A stretch of DNA of 64,000 bases, from contig NZ_CP014989.1 in NCBI RefSeq assembly GCF_001685415.1, forward strand, positions 2,542,001 through 2,606,000, given 5' to 3'. Positions 51,415 through 59,989 of the stretch are shown one piece after another. A model generated the notes under the pieces. It was not told the DNA's origin, did no database searches, and saw nothing but the letters and a program-made list of their open reading frames with translations. Both the position numbers and the translations under genes were made by a program. This DNA is from Serinicoccus hydrothermalis (GTDB lineage Bacteria; Actinomycetota; Actinomycetes; Actinomycetales; Dermatophilaceae). The stretch's first letter is position 1; each line of letters begins with the position of its first letter.

Positions 51415-52065
51415 TCAGAGCGAGGCGGCGGCGAGCTTGACGCCGAAGCCGACGAAGACCGTGCCGACGAGCCCGGTCAGGCCGCCCGAGGTGCGGCGGT
51501 GCCGGCTGAAACCGCGGGCGAGCGCGGTGCCGCCCACGATGAGCAGACCGAGGTAGATCATGCTCAATACCTGCATCGTCGTCGCGAGCACGAGGAAGTC
51601 GAGCAGTGGCCGGGCCGAGTCCGGGCGGAGGAACTGCACGAAGAAGGCGACGAAGAACAGGATGGCCTTGGGGTTGAGCAGGCTCAGCACCAGCGCCGTG
51701 AGGAAGGAGCCGCCGCGCCGGGGCGGGGCCACCGTCTCCTCCGCCGTCGCGGGCTGCTGCTGGCCGAAGGCGGCGATGCCGGCCCGCACCAGGCGGAAGC
51801 CGATCCAGGCGAGGTAGGCCGCGCCGAGGTACTTCACGACGCTGAAGACCACGGGGTTGCCCTGCAGCAGCGAGGCGGCGCCGAGGAAGGTGAGCCCCAT
51901 GAGCACCGAGTCGCCCACGAAGACACCCAGGGCGGCGGCCCAGCCGCGGCGGACCCCGTTGCGGGCCGCCTCGGAGACCACGAACATGGAGTTCGGCCCG
52001 GGCAGCAGGACGATGAGCAGCGCGGCGACGAAAAACGTCCCGTAGTCAGGGATCCCCAGGAGCAC
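51415..52065 (-). CDS. LysE-family amino-acid exporter
   Basis: A 216-aa membrane protein with six hydrophobic segments. The N-terminal block FFVAALLIVLLPGPNSMFVVSEAARNGVRRGWAAALGVFVGD is the LysE/RhtB signature, and the LSLLNPKAILFFVAFFVQF block is also conserved. It resembles the LeuE-like branch; export of leucine or other neutral amino acids is plausible beside a branched-chain degradation operon but not shown. The GTG start at 52065 has TACCCT 6 nt upstream. Confidence 0.88.
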   Translation of the reverse strand: MLLGIPDYGTFFVAALLIVLLPGPNSMFVVSEAARNGVRRGWAAALGVFVGDSVLMGLTFLGAASLLQGNPVVFSVVKYLGAAYLAWIGFRLVRAGIAAFGQQQPATAEETVAPPRRGGSFLTALVLSLLNPKAILFFVAFFVQFLRPDSARPLLDFLVLATTMQVLSMIYLGLLIVGGTALARGFSRHRRTSGGLTGLVGTVFVGFGVKLAAASL

Positions 52066-52071
52066 AGGACC

Positions 52072-52077
52072 AGGGTA
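52072..52077 (-). promoter_or_regulatory. -10 box of leaderless promoter
   Basis: TACCCT on the minus strand, 6 nt before GTG 52065. Confidence 0.5.
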
Positions 52078-52121
52078 GGCGGGGGTGGCTCGAGGGGGAA
52101 GTCTCTGTTCGGGCAGGTGGC

Positions 52122-52514
52122 CTATCCAGGAAGCGGCCCCACCCTGAGGTGCCGAGCCCGGGCCACGGACGCCAGACGCAGGTCCAGAGTGCCGAGCATC
52201 GACCCGGACTGCAGCGCGGTGTGCAGGGCGCAGCAGTCCGGCAACTTCAGCCCTGTCGTCGAGCGCAGTGTCGCGAGCCGCAGCGGCTCGCCGTCGTCCC
52301 GGTCCGCGACCTGGACACCGATCGCGCGCAGGTCATCGAGCAGCTCCTGACCGCGACCCGTCGCCACGGCACCCACCAGCACCTCGGTCACGGTCAGGGA
52401 ATGCATGAGGAAGGGCTCGTGGGCGTGGTCCCGGAGAAAGGTGGAGACGGCGAGGTGGTGCTGCTCGCTGGGCTCGAGATGGGCGATCACCAGGCTGGCG
52501 TCGAGCGTGATCAT
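52122..52514 (-). CDS. PIN-domain toxin (VapC-like ribonuclease)
   Basis: 130 aa. The PIN-domain acidic residues are visible: Asp in MITLDASLVIAHL, Glu in LTVTEVLVGAV, Asp in KLPDCCALHTA and the C-terminal TLDLRLASVA. VapC proteins are Mg-dependent ribonucleases that cleave tRNA or rRNA when freed from antitoxin. Its ATG overlaps the antitoxin stop by ATGA, the usual layout with the antitoxin first. Confidence 0.88.
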   Translation of the reverse strand: MITLDASLVIAHLEPSEQHHLAVSTFLRDHAHEPFLMHSLTVTEVLVGAVATGRGQELLDDLRAIGVQVADRDDGEPLRLATLRSTTGLKLPDCCALHTALQSGSMLGTLDLRLASVARARHLRVGPLPG

Positions 52515-52774
52515 GCCGGCCAGTCGTCGCGCAGGTCGCTCAGGTAGCCGTCGGCGAAGGCATCGGCGTACTTCCCCGCCGTGTCACCGATCGCCGCGAG
52601 CCGTCGCCCTGTCTCCTCGTCGTGGCCCTCGGCGAGGGTCAGGCCGCCTGCCGTCACCAGTCGGACGAGGAGTCGGGAGCGCGGCTCGTCGGGCCAGCGA
52701 CGGGCGGCGAGGTCGAGCGCTCGCGCGACCTCGGGGGTCTCGGTGACCTGGTGTCGTGGGCGCGTCGTCGGCAT
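52511..52774 (-). CDS. VapB-like antitoxin
   Basis: About 87 aa (89 if ATG 52780 is used). It has an N-terminal ETPEVARALDLAARRWPDEPRSRLLVRLV helical region and an acidic C-terminus (YADAFADGYLSDLRDDWPA) likely to wrap the toxin. I do not see a clear ribbon-helix-helix signature, so the subfamily is open. TACACT lies 6 nt before the ATG at 52774. A perfect inverted repeat just upstream (52787-52804) is a likely autoregulatory operator. Confidence 0.75.
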   Translation of the reverse strand: MPTTRPRHQVTETPEVARALDLAARRWPDEPRSRLLVRLVTAGGLTLAEGHDEETGRRLAAIGDTAGKYADAFADGYLSDLRDDWPA

Positions 52775-52780
52775 TCGCAT

Positions 52781-52786
52781 AGTGTA
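52781..52786 (-). promoter_or_regulatory. -10 box of the toxin-antitoxin promoter
   Basis: TACACT on the minus strand, 6 nt before ATG 52774, immediately next to the inverted repeat. Confidence 0.5.
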
Positions 52787-52804
52787 CCACTTTCCTATAA
52801 GTGG
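52787..52804. promoter_or_regulatory. Inverted repeat operator of the toxin-antitoxin operon
   Basis: CCACTT-TCCTAT-AAGTGG: perfect 6-bp arms with a 6-bp spacer abutting the -10 box. The local AT richness contrasts with the flanks. Confidence 0.6.
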
Positions 52805-52937
52805 GTCACCTGCTGGCGAGGGTCGTAGTCCCAAGGCGCAGGCCTGGCGGCACGAGGAATAGTCCGGCTCCTCGGACGTTGACCTGCCCAGGCCCGATTC
52901 GGGCACCTCGACCCCACACCTCACGGAGGAGATGGTC

Positions 52938-53870
52938 ATGCGCGCAGCCAGCTACGACACCTACGGCGGCCCCGAGGTCCTCACCGTCGGTGAGCTGCCC
53001 GACCCGCCGGTCGGCCCCGACACGGTCCTCGTGCGGGCCCGCGCGACCAGCGTCAACCCGGTGGACTGGAAGGTCCGGGAGGGCTACCTGCAGGGCGCCT
53101 TCCCCCACCACCTGCCGATCGTCCCGGGCTGGGACGTCGCCGGTGTCGTCGAGGCCGTGGGGCCGGCCGTGCGCACCGGGCTGCAGGTCGGGGACGAGGT
53201 ATGGGGCTACGTCCGCCGCGACGACGTCCACGCCGGGACGGCCGCAGAGCTCGTTCCCGCCCCCGAGCGCACCGTCTCGCTCAAGCCCGCCGGACTGAGC
53301 TTCGAGGAGGCGGCCTCGGTGCCGCTCGCCGGTCTCACGGCATACCAGGCGCTGACCGAGGCCCTGGCCGTGGGCGAGGGGGACCGCGTGCTCGTGCACG
53401 CGGCGTCCGGCGGTGTCGGCCAGTTCGCCGTCCAGATCGCCCGCTCCCTGGGCGCCGAGGTCATCGGCACCGCCTCGCCGGCCCACCACGACCTCGTGCG
53501 CGAGCTCGGGGCGACCCACGTCCTCGACCACGGAGCCGGGCCGGTCGGCGAGCAGCTCGGCACCGTCGGCGGACCTGTGGACGCCGTCCTCGACCTCGTC
53601 GGCGGCGACGCGATGGCGGACGTCTCGGCGCAGGTCAAGGACACCGCCCGGGTCGCCTCGGTCATCGATGCCGAGCAGATGGGCCAGATCGGGGGGCGCT
53701 ACGTCTTCGTCCGTCCCGAGCGCGCGCACCTCGACGCGCTCGCCGAGCTCGTGGACCGCGGCGAGCTGCGGGTCACCGTGGCTGCCACCTTCGACCTCGA
53801 CCAGATCGCCGACGCGCACCGTCTGTCCCAGGAGGGCAGCCCGGGCGGCAAGATCGCCGTGCGCATCTGA
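52938..53870 (+). CDS. NADPH:quinone reductase-like medium-chain dehydrogenase
   Basis: A 310-aa zinc-independent MDR protein. The N-terminal GroES-like part has VRARATSVNPVDWKVREGYLQG and PGWDVAGVVEAVG; the Rossmann part has GDRVLVHAASGGVGQFAVQIARSLGAEVIGTAS. It lacks the zinc-ligand cysteines, which fits QOR-type enzymes acting on quinones or enones. The ATG at 52938 has GGAGGA 7 nt upstream and is preferred to the ATG at 52932. Confidence 0.88.
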   Translation: MRAASYDTYGGPEVLTVGELPDPPVGPDTVLVRARATSVNPVDWKVREGYLQGAFPHHLPIVPGWDVAGVVEAVGPAVRTGLQVGDEVWGYVRRDDVHAGTAAELVPAPERTVSLKPAGLSFEEAASVPLAGLTAYQALTEALAVGEGDRVLVHAASGGVGQFAVQIARSLGAEVIGTASPAHHDLVRELGATHVLDHGAGPVGEQLGTVGGPVDAVLDLVGGDAMADVSAQVKDTARVASVIDAEQMGQIGGRYVFVRPERAHLDALAELVDRGELRVTVAATFDLDQIADAHRLSQEGSPGGKIAVRI

Positions 53871-53884
53871 GGCGTCTTCCGCCG

Positions 53885-54730
53885 TCAGGAGGGCGACGGG
53901 GCGCGGCGGTGCTCGTCACCGAAGCCCGGGTGCAGGTCCGGTGGGCCAGATGTGCCCTCGGGGTTGAAGCGGTATCCGACGCTCCGGACGGTCTCCACCA
54001 TCTCGCCGGCCCCGTGGGCGCGAAGCTTCCGCCGCAGGCGGCTGACACGCGACTCCAGGGCTCTGCGGCTGATCGTCTGCTCCTGCAGCTCGATGGCCAG
54101 GGTCCCTCGGGTCACGAAGACCCCGGGCCTCCCGGTGAGTGTCAGGAGCAGGTCGAACTCGGCCCGGGTGAGATCCACCTGCTGCGTGCCCAGGTGGACC
54201 GAGCGGGACTCGGGATCGATGTGCAGACGCGGGACGGAGGGGGCGGGCTCGATCAGCCACCCGCTGGCGTGGCGGAGCAGTGCCTCCAGCCTGGCCGCGA
54301 GGATCCGCACCGGAGTGGAGGAGCTCACGACGTCCTGGGCACCGCGCTCGAGCAGGGTCGCCTCGAAATGAGGCGTCAGGTCGTCGACCACCACCATCGT
54401 GGCCACCCTGAACTCCTCGAGCCAGCGTTGGGCGTCGAGGAGGTCGGCCGAGACCGGCCCCCCGAGCACGATCGCCGCCCCGGGCCGGTGGTGGTTCAGG
54501 AGCCCGCGGAGCGCCTCGAAATCGATGACCTCCGCCTGGGCCTGGCGGCGCTGGAGCAGCTCCTGGCTGCGTCGCACTTCGGCCGGACCGGCACCCACCG
54601 GGATGAGCCAGACCATAAATTCCAGGTTCATGCGCGACGTGGGGGACGCCATCACTGCCACGGGCGGTCTCCGAGCTGGACGTTGTCGCCGACGAGCAGG
54701 AGCGTTCTCCGCGACAGCGCCGCCCAGCAC
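53885..54730 (-). CDS. OmpR/PhoB-type winged-helix regulator with degenerate receiver
   Basis: Up to 281 aa. The C-terminal domain (about residues 165-260) is a PhoB-type winged helix: VDLTRAEFDLLLTLTGRPGVFVTRGTLAIELQ...SRRALESRVSRLRRKL...VETVRSVGYRF. The N-terminal half looks receiver-like (AAIVLGGPVSADLLDAQRWLEEFRVATMVVVDD) but has no obvious phosphoacceptor Asp context or conserved Lys. No sensor kinase is adjacent. GTG 54730 follows GAAGG by 6 nt; ATG 54652 or 54631 would remove a basic N-terminal tail. Confidence 0.75.
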   Translation of the reverse strand: MLGGAVAENAPARRRQRPARRPPVAVMASPTSRMNLEFMVWLIPVGAGPAEVRRSQELLQRRQAQAEVIDFEALRGLLNHHRPGAAIVLGGPVSADLLDAQRWLEEFRVATMVVVDDLTPHFEATLLERGAQDVVSSSTPVRILAARLEALLRHASGWLIEPAPSVPRLHIDPESRSVHLGTQQVDLTRAEFDLLLTLTGRPGVFVTRGTLAIELQEQTISRRALESRVSRLRRKLRAHGAGEMVETVRSVGYRFNPEGTSGPPDLHPGFGDEHRRAPSPS

Positions 54731-54818
54731 CGTGAGCCTTCAGTGGCCACCGCCCCCATCGACATCCTCTCTCACCGCCGTGCCCCGACGGCGTCGAGGC
54801 CCCGGCAAACCTGCAAGT

Positions 54819-54848
54819 AGAGTAAAGAAGACGTAAAGAAAAGGTCAA
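54819..54848 (-). promoter_or_regulatory. Promoter upstream of winged-helix regulator
   Basis: Minus-strand TTGACC (54843-54848) and TACTCT (54819-54824) separated by 18 nt, with a direct repeat CTTTACGTCTT / CTTTACTCTA around them. The remainder of the 54731-55072 gap holds no supported gene. Confidence 0.5.
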
Positions 54849-55072
54849 GAGAGGGTTAGGGCGGATGGGTGCTCAGGGGGTCCTCGCCATCATCTTCGGG
54901 TGCCCGCCGAGCTGACACCGCTTCGGGGCCCGCAGGTCTCCGCGGCACCTCCGACCGCGTACAGACGTCGACGCTTGCCGCTCCGTCAGCAGGGGAGCGG
55001 GGCAACACCTTCGCGCGCAACCGAGATGCGGGCTCTGGGAGAGGTCGAGCGCGCCGCCACCACCTTCTCGGT

Positions 55073-57214
55073 TCAGGGCTGGAGGAGCACCTCGCGCAGC
55101 TCCGGTGCCAGGAACTCGGAGTAGCGTGCCGTGAGGTGGTTGCCATCGGCGCGAACCGGGATGTCGTCGACGAACGCCGGACACAACCCGTCTGATCGAC
55201 AGAACCAGTCGCGAGTTGAGACATAGCGCGCGCCCTCTGTGGCTTGCGCAGCCCCAAGCTCAGCCTCACTCTGGAGGGTCCAGTTCTCGCCGATCGTCGA
55301 GGTGCAGGAACTCGGCCCGTTGAACCTGGTGACGCATCCCTGGAGGTTGACGCCTTCGGGGGGCGGAGCAAGCACGACGACATCCCGTTCTGGGGCCACG
55401 AGCCGCTTCAAGGTGCGCTCGGTGGCGGTTCGCCACTCGAGCACGGCGCCGCGCTCCGTAGCGCTGGAGGTCAGCCGACCCAGAGAATTCTCGGCGCTGG
55501 ACAGTACGACGAGATCGGGGGAGTAGTCATCAACCTTCTCGTTGCTCCAGTCCTGAAACGTCTGGCATCTTCCCGCGAAGTCGGCAGCTCCTCCCAAGTC
55601 ACTCACAGACGCAGCGACTGCCGGGCACTGGCCCATGGTGATGAGGACCACCTCGTAGTCCGCGTCACTCAGAGCCTCACGTATGCCAGCCATCCAGCTG
55701 ATGGCGACCGAGTCGCCAAGGACGACGGCGGTCTTACTCGCTGGTCCCTCATAGGTACATCTTTCGAGATCGGCGTCGGACACGTCGATGCAACCATCCT
55801 GCGTCCATTCTGGTGCCTTCGAGTCTTCGAGGTTCTCGAGGGGGACAGCGAACTGCGGCCAGTCTGTCCGCTCCAGGGCGATACTGATCTGCTGCTCAAT
55901 ACTCTGCGGTGCCTCTTCGGCCTGCTCGTGTTCCTCCGCGGGCCGATCCAGGGTGGCTGCCGACGTCGCCGGCGTGACGTCTGGCCACGCATGTAGAACG
56001 GATGCGTACGCAGCCCCTCCGGTCAGGGGGAAAAGGATGGCAAGGACCGTAGTCTGAATCTTGAAGCGGCGGCGTCGCGCGGCGTTACCGATTCTCCGAC
56101 GGGCCGCGGGGGTCAGCCAGGCAGACCGCCGGATGGGGTCTTCGACAAGGTGGTAGCTCAGTGACGCAAGGACAAGTGACAGGGCTAGGGCTGTCAAAAC
56201 GTAGGGTAAAGAACCCTCGCGGATAAATGGTTGAAGAAAAACGACTACGGGCCAGTGCCACAGGTAGAGAGAGAATGAAATGCGGCCCAGGTAGCGAGCT
56301 GGACGATTCGTCAGCAAAGAGTTCAGGCCATCACTGGGTGCCCCGATCCCACTCGCAACGATGAGAAGCGTGCCAGCGACGGGAAGGAGGGCCCAAGGTC
56401 CGGGAAAGTCCCAGTCGGGAGTGAGCATGAGGCCAGCGGCGATGATGATGCCGAGGCCGAGGTGGCTTGCCCAGAGGTGTACTCGCGGGTCGCGTGTCCG
56501 AAAACGTGAAGCGGCCACCGCCAGCAACCCGCCGAGACCCAACTCCCAGGCGCGGGTGAAGGTGGAGAAGTAGGCTGTGGAAGGACTTTGTAGTGTTTCT
56601 ACCATGGCCCAGGCCAGCGAGGCGGCTGTCACCATGCTGAGAACGATGAAAACCCGTCGGCGACCCATCTCGGAGCGGCGACGTCCTCCTAGCGAGAGGG
56701 CACCGAGCATGAGGAGCGGCCAAACGAAATAGAACTGTTCCTCGACCGCGAGTGACCAATAGTGCTGTAGAGGCGAGACTGCGCGATCGGCGGCAAAGTA
56801 GTCTTGGCCCACCAAGATGAAACGCCAATTCGCAGAGAAGAAGGTCGCGTACACCGCGTCCATCATGATCTGGTTGAGTCGCGGACCCAGGAACACAAGG
56901 TAGGACGTGGCCGCGGTCGCAGCAATGACCAGCATGGACATGGGGAAAATTCGCTTGACCCGCCTGGCATAGAAAGCGCGAAAAGAGATGCCCCCGGTGC
57001 GCTCGAACTCCTTCAGAAGAAGTCCAGTGATGAGGAATCCGGAAAGGACGAAGAAGACGTCGACGCCGATAAAACCGCCCTTGGGCCACCCAATGACGTG
57101 GTCGAGCAGGACCAGGACGACTGCCAGGGCACGAAGGCCCTCTAGGTCGGTGCGGAACCGAGTCGTCGCCGAAGCTCTAGCCGTCGCCGCCGTCGCACCT
57201 GTGTCTGGTCTCAT
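55073..57214 (-). CDS. OafA/YrhL-type acyltransferase with SGNH domain
   Basis: 713 aa. The N-terminal acyltransferase-3 domain has about ten membrane helices and the signatures FRTDLEGLRALAVVLVLLDH, GGFIGVDVFFVLSGFLITGLLLKEFERTG, and HYWSLAVEEQFYFVWPLLML. After a soluble linker (Glu-rich, ~residues 405-440) the C-terminal SGNH domain follows: TAVVLGDSVAISWMAGI (GDS) and DNIPVRADGNHLTARYSEFL-like ending with the D...H pair. The protein probably transfers acetyl or similar groups to an extracellular polysaccharide or peptidoglycan. GC content is visibly lower than in flanking regions. Confidence 0.9.
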   Translation of the reverse strand: MRPDTGATAATARASATTRFRTDLEGLRALAVVLVLLDHVIGWPKGGFIGVDVFFVLSGFLITGLLLKEFERTGGISFRAFYARRVKRIFPMSMLVIAATAATSYLVFLGPRLNQIMMDAVYATFFSANWRFILVGQDYFAADRAVSPLQHYWSLAVEEQFYFVWPLLMLGALSLGGRRRSEMGRRRVFIVLSMVTAASLAWAMVETLQSPSTAYFSTFTRAWELGLGGLLAVAASRFRTRDPRVHLWASHLGLGIIIAAGLMLTPDWDFPGPWALLPVAGTLLIVASGIGAPSDGLNSLLTNRPARYLGRISFSLYLWHWPVVVFLQPFIREGSLPYVLTALALSLVLASLSYHLVEDPIRRSAWLTPAARRRIGNAARRRRFKIQTTVLAILFPLTGGAAYASVLHAWPDVTPATSAATLDRPAEEHEQAEEAPQSIEQQISIALERTDWPQFAVPLENLEDSKAPEWTQDGCIDVSDADLERCTYEGPASKTAVVLGDSVAISWMAGIREALSDADYEVVLITMGQCPAVAASVSDLGGAADFAGRCQTFQDWSNEKVDDYSPDLVVLSSAENSLGRLTSSATERGAVLEWRTATERTLKRLVAPERDVVVLAPPPEGVNLQGCVTRFNGPSSCTSTIGENWTLQSEAELGAAQATEGARYVSTRDWFCRSDGLCPAFVDDIPVRADGNHLTARYSEFLAPELREVLLQP

Positions 57215-57277
57215 GGGAATGACTGCTGCTTTCGCTGAAGATGGATCCTGAGGACGACCGGAGGGGAGGGCCAGGCC

Positions 57278-58693
57278 CTACTGAACCTGGAGGGAATGGG
57301 TGTCGTGGTGCGTGGGTGGCGACTCGGTGGGCGCCGTTCTGTTGGGCGTCCTGATCGAAGGAAGGGCATGACGCTGCGCGCGCTGGTAGGAGGTGGTCGA
57401 GCAGTAGTTGAAGATGACCCCGAGTAGCGGCGCGCCGCTGTTCTCCAGGGCAGCGGCACTCTGGCCGACCTCTCGCCGCGTGGTGGCCCGACGGTCAACT
57501 CTGATAACAAAGAGCGTGCCGGTGCACATCTGAGACAGGATGGCGCCCTCCGTCGCAGGGATAAGTGGCGGAGTGTCGAGGATGACGACGTCGTAGGTGG
57601 TCTCCAGCTCGCGGATGACAGGCAGGGTTGATTCCCGTGCGAGTAGATCTGCGGGATTGGGGGGTGCCGAACCAGCAAGGATGACGTCGAAACCATGGCG
57701 AGAGCGAACGGTGACCGAGTCGAGGTCAGCGACACCGACGAGCACGTCGGTCAGTCCCATGGTCTCGGCGAGTCCGAGACGTTGCGCGGCACTGGGGTGA
57801 CGAAGGTCGGCCTCGACGTAGCACACCCTGTGGCCTGCGTTGGCCTGCGCTGCAGCCAAGCTGAGTGCGATGGCTGTCCTTCCATCGTCCCGACGTGCGG
57901 ACGTGATGACGAAGGAACGACCACCTCGGGGAAGAGTGAGGAACTGCAGCCCCGTTCGGAGTTGTCGGATGGACTCGGAGCACACCGCACTTTCGAACAG
58001 ATCCCCGGGATCGCAAGCGGCTTCGTCTAGCGGCACATGGGCGAGGATGGGGGTTGCTAGCAGCTCTTGCACTTCTGCCTCGGTCCTGACGCGCCGGTCT
58101 GCCACACGCCGAATGAGAGCGTAGGAGACGCCTACGGCACTCCCGACGAGAAGGCCGAGGAAAAGGTTGAGGAATGGTCGCGGACTGGCGGGACGGCCCG
58201 GCTGTGTGGCTGACTGAATGACGGTGGCCTCGATGACGGAGGAGCCGTCAGCTCGTTGAGGATCCAGCGAAGCGGAGACCTCCTGAAAACGTGCTGCGAC
58301 CGCGTTCGCCAACTCCATGGCCTCTGCCGAATCATCGGACCGAGCGGTGATCTCGATGACGACGGTCTCCTCGACCACGAGCGTGGAGATGTCCGAAGAG
58401 AGATCCGGGACGGTGGTGTCCAGGTCCAAGTCATCGATGACTGCTTGGAGCACGAGACCGGAGTTCATGGTCTGGGCGTACGAGTCCATACGATCCATGA
58501 CGTAGGCAGAGCTCTGCAGCAGTTCAGCGCTGCTGGTGCCGCCTTGCTGCGCAACGAAGATCTCTGAGGTGGCTTCGTAGACTCGCTCAGTAGCCAAAGT
58601 GACACTGGACGCGACGATGCCACCGACCAGGGTCGCCGCAAGTATGGAGAACCATCGAGCTCGCAATGCGATATATGTCGTGCTTGTCTGCAT
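57278..58693 (-). CDS. Wzz-type chain-length regulator fused to BY-kinase-like domain
   Basis: 471 aa. The N-terminal Wzz part spans two membrane helices (SILAATLVGGIVASSVTLATERVYEATSEIFVA and FLNLFLGLLVGSAVGVSYALIRRVADRRVRTEAEV). The C-terminal CapB-like domain has Walker B DVVILDTPPLIPATEGAILS but a degenerate Walker A, SARRDDGRTAIALS, with Arg in place of the catalytic Lys and Asp for the first Gly, and VEADLR for the usual VDADLR. The C-terminal tail has no tyrosine cluster. It may act as a non-phosphorylating copolymerase for exopolysaccharide. Start at ATG 58693. Confidence 0.85.
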   Translation of the reverse strand: MQTSTTYIALRARWFSILAATLVGGIVASSVTLATERVYEATSEIFVAQQGGTSSAELLQSSAYVMDRMDSYAQTMNSGLVLQAVIDDLDLDTTVPDLSSDISTLVVEETVVIEITARSDDSAEAMELANAVAARFQEVSASLDPQRADGSSVIEATVIQSATQPGRPASPRPFLNLFLGLLVGSAVGVSYALIRRVADRRVRTEAEVQELLATPILAHVPLDEAACDPGDLFESAVCSESIRQLRTGLQFLTLPRGGRSFVITSARRDDGRTAIALSLAAAQANAGHRVCYVEADLRHPSAAQRLGLAETMGLTDVLVGVADLDSVTVRSRHGFDVILAGSAPPNPADLLARESTLPVIRELETTYDVVILDTPPLIPATEGAILSQMCTGTLFVIRVDRRATTRREVGQSAAALENSGAPLLGVIFNYCSTTSYQRAQRHALPSIRTPNRTAPTESPPTHHDTHSLQVQ

Positions 58694-58792
58694 ACAGCCT
58701 CCACGGACGGCTTCTGTCCCCCTTCCCCAAGGGCGACCACGTGGAAGACTACCCCTGTGAGCCGTCACCTGTAACCATGACCTCTGATCTCT

Positions 58793-59989
58793 TTACTGGA
58801 GCCAGTGCTGCTCCGGCAGGGCGTGGGAGAGGAAGTGGCTCATCGCCTGCGTGTAGGCGTAGGCGCCGGTCTGGCCGAACACCACGACGTCGCCGGGCCG
58901 CAGGTCCTCCGGCAGGTCGCCGGTGCCGACGCGGTCCAGCGAGGTGCACAGCGGTCCCGCGAGCGTCGTCGTCGTCCGTTCCCCGCTCAGGACCCCCTCG
59001 CCGGGGCGCACCGCCAGGGTCGGGAACGACTGCCCGGTCAGCAGCGGCCGCAACAGGTGGTTGATGCCGCCCTCGAGCATGACGAAGCGCTCGCCGCGGG
59101 AGACCTTGGTGCGCACGACCCGAGCGGCGTAGACGCCGGTGGGTCCGGAGAGCCAGCGGCCGGGCTCGAGCAACAGCTCGCCGGTGAACCAGTCGTTCTC
59201 GCCGAGGATGCGCCCGAGGCCCGCACCGACCGCCCGGACGTCGAGGTTGGGCTCGGTCAGGGCATACCGGATCCCGAGACCGCCGCCGAGGTCGACGAGG
59301 TCGAGCTCGCGGCCCAGCAGCTCCTGCAGCCGTCGCCCGATGCGCAGCGCCGTCCGGTGGTTGGCCAGCAGCCGCCCGGCGTCCAGCTCGTTGCTGGCCG
59401 AGAAGACCTGGAGCCCGCGGATCTCGACCCGGTCGAAGCGCGCGGCCTCGGTCACGAAGGCCTCCAGCACCTCCTCGTCCACCCCGAACGCGCTGGGCCC
59501 GACACCACCGATGATGCTCGCCACCTCGGACACACCCCCGGCGGGGTTGACCCGGACGTTGACCGCCAGCGGGGTCTCGCCGGTGTGCAGGGCGTGCAGC
59601 CGCTCGACGTCCTCGATGCCATCGACCTGGACGCGGGCCCCGGCGAAGAGGGCGGCCTGCAGGTCGCGCTCGGTCTTGGCGGGGCCGGCGAAGACCATGC
59701 CGGCGCCGGTGCCGCCGGCGGCCAGCGCGGCCGACACCTCACCGGCGCTCGCGCAGTCGAACCACGCGCCCCGGCCGGCGAAGGCCTCGAGCAGGGGCAA
59801 CCCGGGGTTGGACTTCACGGCATACGCCAGGCGGACCCGCGCGGGAAGGGCGGCGCGGAGCCGGTCGAAGCGCTCGCGTGCCGCCGCCAGGTCGTAGGCG
59901 AAGAACGGGCCAGGGTGCGAGGTGGCCAGCTCGTCGAGCCTCGCCTCGTCGAAGGCGAAGAGGTCAGTCGTCGCAGCGGTCAAGATCAT
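58793..59989 (-). CDS. PLP-dependent (fold type III) amino acid decarboxylase
   Basis: 398 aa. PLP Lys is in LAYAVKSNPGLPLLEAF; CASAGEVSAAL, DLGGGLGIRY and EPGRWLSGPTGVY are the other family blocks, and GPLCTSLDRVG holds the second-subunit Cys. It resembles diaminopimelate decarboxylase but the C-terminal GAY motif continues to FLSHALPEQ rather than the YNxRPR pattern of LysA, a feature I associate with the BtrK and exosortase-linked decarboxylases. Last gene of the dap-like operon; a DAP-related substrate is likely, but LysA function is doubtful. ATG 59989 overlaps the aminotransferase stop (ATGA). Confidence 0.8.
   Translation of the reverse strand: MILTAATTDLFAFDEARLDELATSHPGPFFAYDLAAARERFDRLRAALPARVRLAYAVKSNPGLPLLEAFAGRGAWFDCASAGEVSAALAAGGTGAGMVFAGPAKTERDLQAALFAGARVQVDGIEDVERLHALHTGETPLAVNVRVNPAGGVSEVASIIGGVGPSAFGVDEEVLEAFVTEAARFDRVEIRGLQVFSASNELDAGRLLANHRTALRIGRRLQELLGRELDLVDLGGGLGIRYALTEPNLDVRAVGAGLGRILGENDWFTGELLLEPGRWLSGPTGVYAARVVRTKVSRGERFVMLEGGINHLLRPLLTGQSFPTLAVRPGEGVLSGERTTTTLAGPLCTSLDRVGTGDLPEDLRPGDVVVFGQTGAYAYTQAMSHFLSHALPEQHWLQ

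Noticed and set aside
54856-55383. Minus-strand ORF of 175 codons overlapping the acyltransferase 3' end
   Set aside because: Overlaps the SGNH domain in another frame; Ser/Arg/Pro-rich shadow without support.
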